From NCBI GenBank assembly GCA_023409675.1, contig JAEYRC010000085.1, positions 1-16,342 on the forward strand: a stretch of DNA of 16,342 bases. Reading direction: 5' to 3'. Shown one piece after another: positions 14,640 through 16,342 of the stretch; position 1 is the first letter of the stretch, and the number at the start of each line of letters is the position of its first letter. Made by a program: the position numbers and the translations under genes. The notes beneath the pieces were generated by a model, which saw only the letters and a list, made by a program, of their open reading frames with translations, was not told where the DNA came from and did not search any database. The stretch comes from Bacteroidota bacterium. Lineage in GTDB: Bacteria > Bacteroidota > Bacteroidia > Chitinophagales > Chitinophagaceae.

Positions 14640-14660
14640 CCGGATCAATAAATTATCCGG
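14640..14660 (+). promoter_or_regulatory. Hairpin abutting the start codon of the 14663 lipoprotein
   Basis: CCGGAT-CAATAAATT-ATCCGG is a perfect 6-bp inverted repeat with a 9-base loop that ends two bases before the ATG, covering the ribosome-binding zone. A box TAGGTTTT (14629-14636) close to TAnnTTTG lies directly before it. Confidence 0.4.
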
Positions 14661-14662
14661 TT

Positions 14663-15517
14663 ATGGTAAAAATTAAAATTTTCGGTCTGCTGATTTCGGT
14701 GCTACTGCTGACTTCCTGTGTTACTCAGCGTAAATACGATGAAGTACAGCAATATATGGAAAGCTATCGCGCTGATAGTACGGCATGGGCTGAGCAGGTA
14801 ACTGCCCTGAGAAACAGTATCAGCCTGCTGGAAGAAAAAAATGCGGCTTGTCAGCAACGGTTCGATAGTTTAAGCAGAAGTGCTGCCCCTGCTGTAAAAC
14901 AGGTCAGCTTAATTCAGCCGGCGCTTCAGGATACGGCGATAGAAGCCATATATCAGCAGTTAAAGGATCAGGCAACATCATCGGGAATTATTCAATCCGT
15001 AAAGAAAGTGGATAATCAGTTGCAGGTTGAATTTAAGTCTTCCGCAAAAAAAGCGGATAAACTAACAGCGGAAACCCGTGAAGCAGTTTATAAAATTTCC
15101 GAATCGATCCGGGCGCACCGGGAGCTGGAGCTCATTCCGGTAGAGAATTGGAGCGATATTCCGGGAGCTGAAAAGGCCAATATAGGGGATAGTGCCTGGG
15201 TAGGAAGTGCGGGTATGGGTAGGGAAGATGCGAATATGGAAACAAGCAGTACCGGGCGAAAAGTTGATTCAGCCTCGACTGCTGCCGTTGGCAGTCAGCC
15301 CTACCCGGGCAGTGGGGCGGTGGCCATGAATACGACAAAATCGAAGCGCAGGGAATCAGGTGGTACCCGGGCGCAGTCGTACAGAACAATGTTATTACAG
15401 GAATTTGCGCGACATGGGGTAGTTCCCTTACCCGATCAGGAGATGAAGGAAGAATCCGCTAAATCCGCGGCGCCCTTGCGTTTTATCATCCGGGAACGGA
15501 TCCATCGTGGATCCTGA
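14663..15517 (+). CDS. Lipoprotein with a possible decayed OmpA-like domain
   Basis: 284 residues. MVKIKIFGLLISVLLLTSC is a clear lipoprotein signal with lipobox LTSC and Cys19. VTQRKYDEVQQYMESYRADS and a heptad-like ALRNSISLLEEKNAACQQR follow, as in Bacteroidota OmpA-type lipoproteins. Around residues 120-155 the order LQVEFKSSAKKADKLTAE..AVYKISESIRAHRELELIP has the rhythm of the first half of an OmpA peptidoglycan-binding domain, but the GHTD motif is missing. A low-complexity Ser/Gly/Thr segment follows (about 170-232), and then RAQSYRTMLLQEFARHGVVP and PLRFIIRERI, which look like the OmpA 'RA-x2-V-x2-yL...GI' helix and the last strand. The canonical peptidoglycan Asp and Arg pattern is therefore incomplete. 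The 3' end holds an inverted repeat and the stop is two bases from the crcB stop. Confidence 0.65.
   Translation: MVKIKIFGLLISVLLLTSCVTQRKYDEVQQYMESYRADSTAWAEQVTALRNSISLLEEKNAACQQRFDSLSRSAAPAVKQVSLIQPALQDTAIEAIYQQLKDQATSSGIIQSVKKVDNQLQVEFKSSAKKADKLTAETREAVYKISESIRAHRELELIPVENWSDIPGAEKANIGDSAWVGSAGMGREDANMETSSTGRKVDSASTAAVGSQPYPGSGAVAMNTTKSKRRESGGTRAQSYRTMLLQEFARHGVVPLPDQEMKEESAKSAAPLRFIIRERIHRGS
15498..15514. terminator. Possible bidirectional terminator hairpin
   Basis: GGATCCA-TCG-TGGATCC is a perfect 7-bp stem at the 3' end of the lipoprotein gene, between two convergent genes. T-runs on either side are weak, so termination is only suggested. Confidence 0.35.
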
Positions 15518-15519
15518 GA

Positions 15520-15897
15520 TCAGATTAGTTTTCCAACCATTGTACCTGCATACACAGCGGCTAAGCCACCAAGGTAACTGATGAGGCTGTAAGTCAGAAA
15601 TGCGCTTGTATTACCCTGCTGAAGCAGTTGTATATTTTCATAAGAGAAAGTAGAAAATGTGGTCAGTCCCCCGCAGAATCCGGTAACCATCAGCAGCCTG
15701 AATTCCTGATCAGGCCATTCTGATTTGAAGGGGAGTTGCATCAGCAGGCCAATCAGAAAGCAGCCTGCGATATTGACTACTAATGTAGCATACGGAAAGG
15801 CCTGTAGTTGATGTCGCACAAACAACAGTTGCGTGAGGTATCGTACGATACTTCCTGCTGCTCCGCCAATACCCACAAACAACAGAAATTTCAGCAT
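15520..15897 (-). CDS. crcB: Fluoride ion channel CrcB/Fluc
   Basis: 125 residues from ATG 15895-15897; the open frame continues upstream only through repeat DNA. It exports fluoride passively across the inner membrane as a dual-topology dimer. Family features: GIGGAAGSIVRYL (9-21), FPYATLVVNIAGCFLIGLL (about 34-52) with the conserved Asn that lines the pore, GFCGGLTTFSTFSYE (about 73-87) with the sodium-binding GLTTFSTF region, and a last hydrophobic segment. Four membrane segments are evident. No fluoride riboswitch was recognised in the roughly 50 bases before the start. It lies downstream of obgE on the same strand with repeat copy 3 between them, and converges with the lipoprotein gene. 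Confidence 0.95.
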   Translation of the reverse strand: MLKFLLFVGIGGAAGSIVRYLTQLLFVRHQLQAFPYATLVVNIAGCFLIGLLMQLPFKSEWPDQEFRLLMVTGFCGGLTTFSTFSYENIQLLQQGNTSAFLTYSLISYLGGLAAVYAGTMVGKLI

Positions 15898-15945
15898 CTG
15901 ATTTTGATTTAAAATTACGAACCAGGTTTTTATAGCTATTGGAAT

Positions 15946-16040
15946 GGTTCCCGCAAATGACGCAGATTTTAGGCAGATGGGCGCAGATGAACAGCCAATA
16001 TCTGCGTAAATCCGCTCAAAATCTGCGGAATCTGCGGGAA
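15946..16040. repeat. Palindromic dispersed repeat, copy 3
   Basis: Starts with GGTTCCCGCA and ends with TCTGCGGGAA. The inside reads CGCAGATTTTAGGCAGATG, GCGCAGATGAACAGCCA, then ATCTGCGTAAATCCGC and AAAATCTGCGG. It matches the reverse complement of copy 1 closely. It occupies most of the space between obgE and crcB. Confidence 0.85.
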
Positions 16041-16085
16041 ATCCTGCCGCACGATCATACAAATCGTCCTCAGAATTTTCTGGAA

Positions 16086-16122
16086 CTCCTGCCCCACATT
16101 CACACTATCCCCCCAAATTCGC
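16086..16122. repeat. Conserved box next to repeat copy 3
   Basis: CTCCTGCCCCACATTCACACTA is followed by CCCCAAATTCGC. It matches the boxes at 294-341 and 2884-2932 with a gap of about 7 bases. It contains the stop codon and last codons of obgE. Confidence 0.55.
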
Positions 16123-16342
16123 AGGAACATTCAGTGTTTGCCAAAGGAGGTCCTTAAGTTCAGCTATACCCTTATGAGTTACCGATGAAATAAATACAAC
16201 CGGAAAATTGGCCGGAAGCTCGTTTACTATGGCGGATTTTAATTCATCATCCAGCATATCAGCCTTACTGACCGCAATGATGAACTGCTTATGCAGAAGT
16301 TCGGAATTGTATTGCCTTAACTCATTCACCAGGGTATCGAAT
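16105..16342 (-). CDS. obgE: Obg GTPase (CgtA), C-terminal end (partial)
   Basis: The frame is open to the window end and gives about 78 residues: FDTLVNELRQYNSELLHKQF, then IIAVSKADMLDDEL, VVFISSVTHKGIAELKDLLWQ. SKADMLD is the G4 motif (NKxD-type, with Ser as usual for Obg in this phylum) and FISSVTHKGI is G5 (SA-x-type). The glycine-rich Obg fold and G1-G3 lie outside the window. Obg is an essential GTPase in large ribosomal subunit assembly and stress response. The last residues NVPANLGG are encoded by the repeat-associated box and differ from the usual short ending after the LLWQ helix. The codon at 16327-16329 is GTG inside the gene, not a start. Confidence 0.92.
   Translation of the reverse strand, partial: FDTLVNELRQYNSELLHKQFIIAVSKADMLDDELKSAIVNELPANFPVVFISSVTHKGIAELKDLLWQTLNVPANLGG

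Noticed and set aside
15898..15945. Fluoride riboswitch before crcB
   Set aside because: The short AT-rich leader shows neither the conserved GG-GAUGG type core nor a matching pseudoknot.
15898..16062. N-terminal extension of CrcB upstream of 15897
   Set aside because: The extension is encoded by repeat copy 3 and its flanks; CrcB proteins begin with the first membrane helix at MLKFLLFVGIGG.

Overview
The window looks like a chromosomal segment of a Bacteroidota bacterium, probably of the Chitinophagaceae type. The evidence is the style of the Rhs core, Bacteroidota-like -7 promoter boxes (TAnnTTTG) before several genes, weak Shine-Dalgarno sequences, lipoprotein signals, a tandem rhomboid pair followed by an EEP-family protein, and a protein family common in this phylum (5894-6373). 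The assignment rests on recognition by eye; no search was run.

Left edge and accessory island (1-2932). The window opens with the C-terminus of an SDR oxidoreductase. A palindromic dispersed repeat follows, and then an AT-rich stretch of mobile and conflict genes. This stretch holds a headless Rhs core fragment, a colicin E5-type ribonuclease tip that is out of frame with that core by one base, and its immunity gene. After these come a decayed IS481-like transposase tail and a three-gene toxin-antitoxin remnant on the minus strand (XRE regulator, antitoxin, truncated ParE-like toxin). A partial second copy of the repeat closes the island.

Phenylacetate pair (2933-5747, minus). A PaaZ-type bifunctional ring-opening enzyme is followed by a crotonase-family protein that lacks one of the two usual catalytic glutamates. 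No other paa gene is in view.

Housekeeping stretch (5894-15517). In order: a small lipoprotein (+), adenylate kinase (-), exported methionine sulfoxide reductase B (+), the 23S rRNA uracil methyltransferase RlmD (+), two active-site-complete rhomboid proteases (+), a membrane-anchored endonuclease/exonuclease/phosphatase protein (+), cysteinyl-tRNA synthetase (+), an AlkA-like DNA glycosylase (+), a 70-residue membrane protein (+) with a terminator after it, and a lipoprotein with what looks like a decayed OmpA-like domain (+).

Right edge (15520-16342, minus). The fluoride channel CrcB/Fluc lies next to the C-terminus of the Obg GTPase. Between them is a third repeat copy, whose trailing box appears to supply the last codons and the stop of obgE.

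The least described items are the repeat with its separate conserved box (three copies, all next to gene ends) and the orphan Rhs tip/immunity cassette that abuts one of those boxes.
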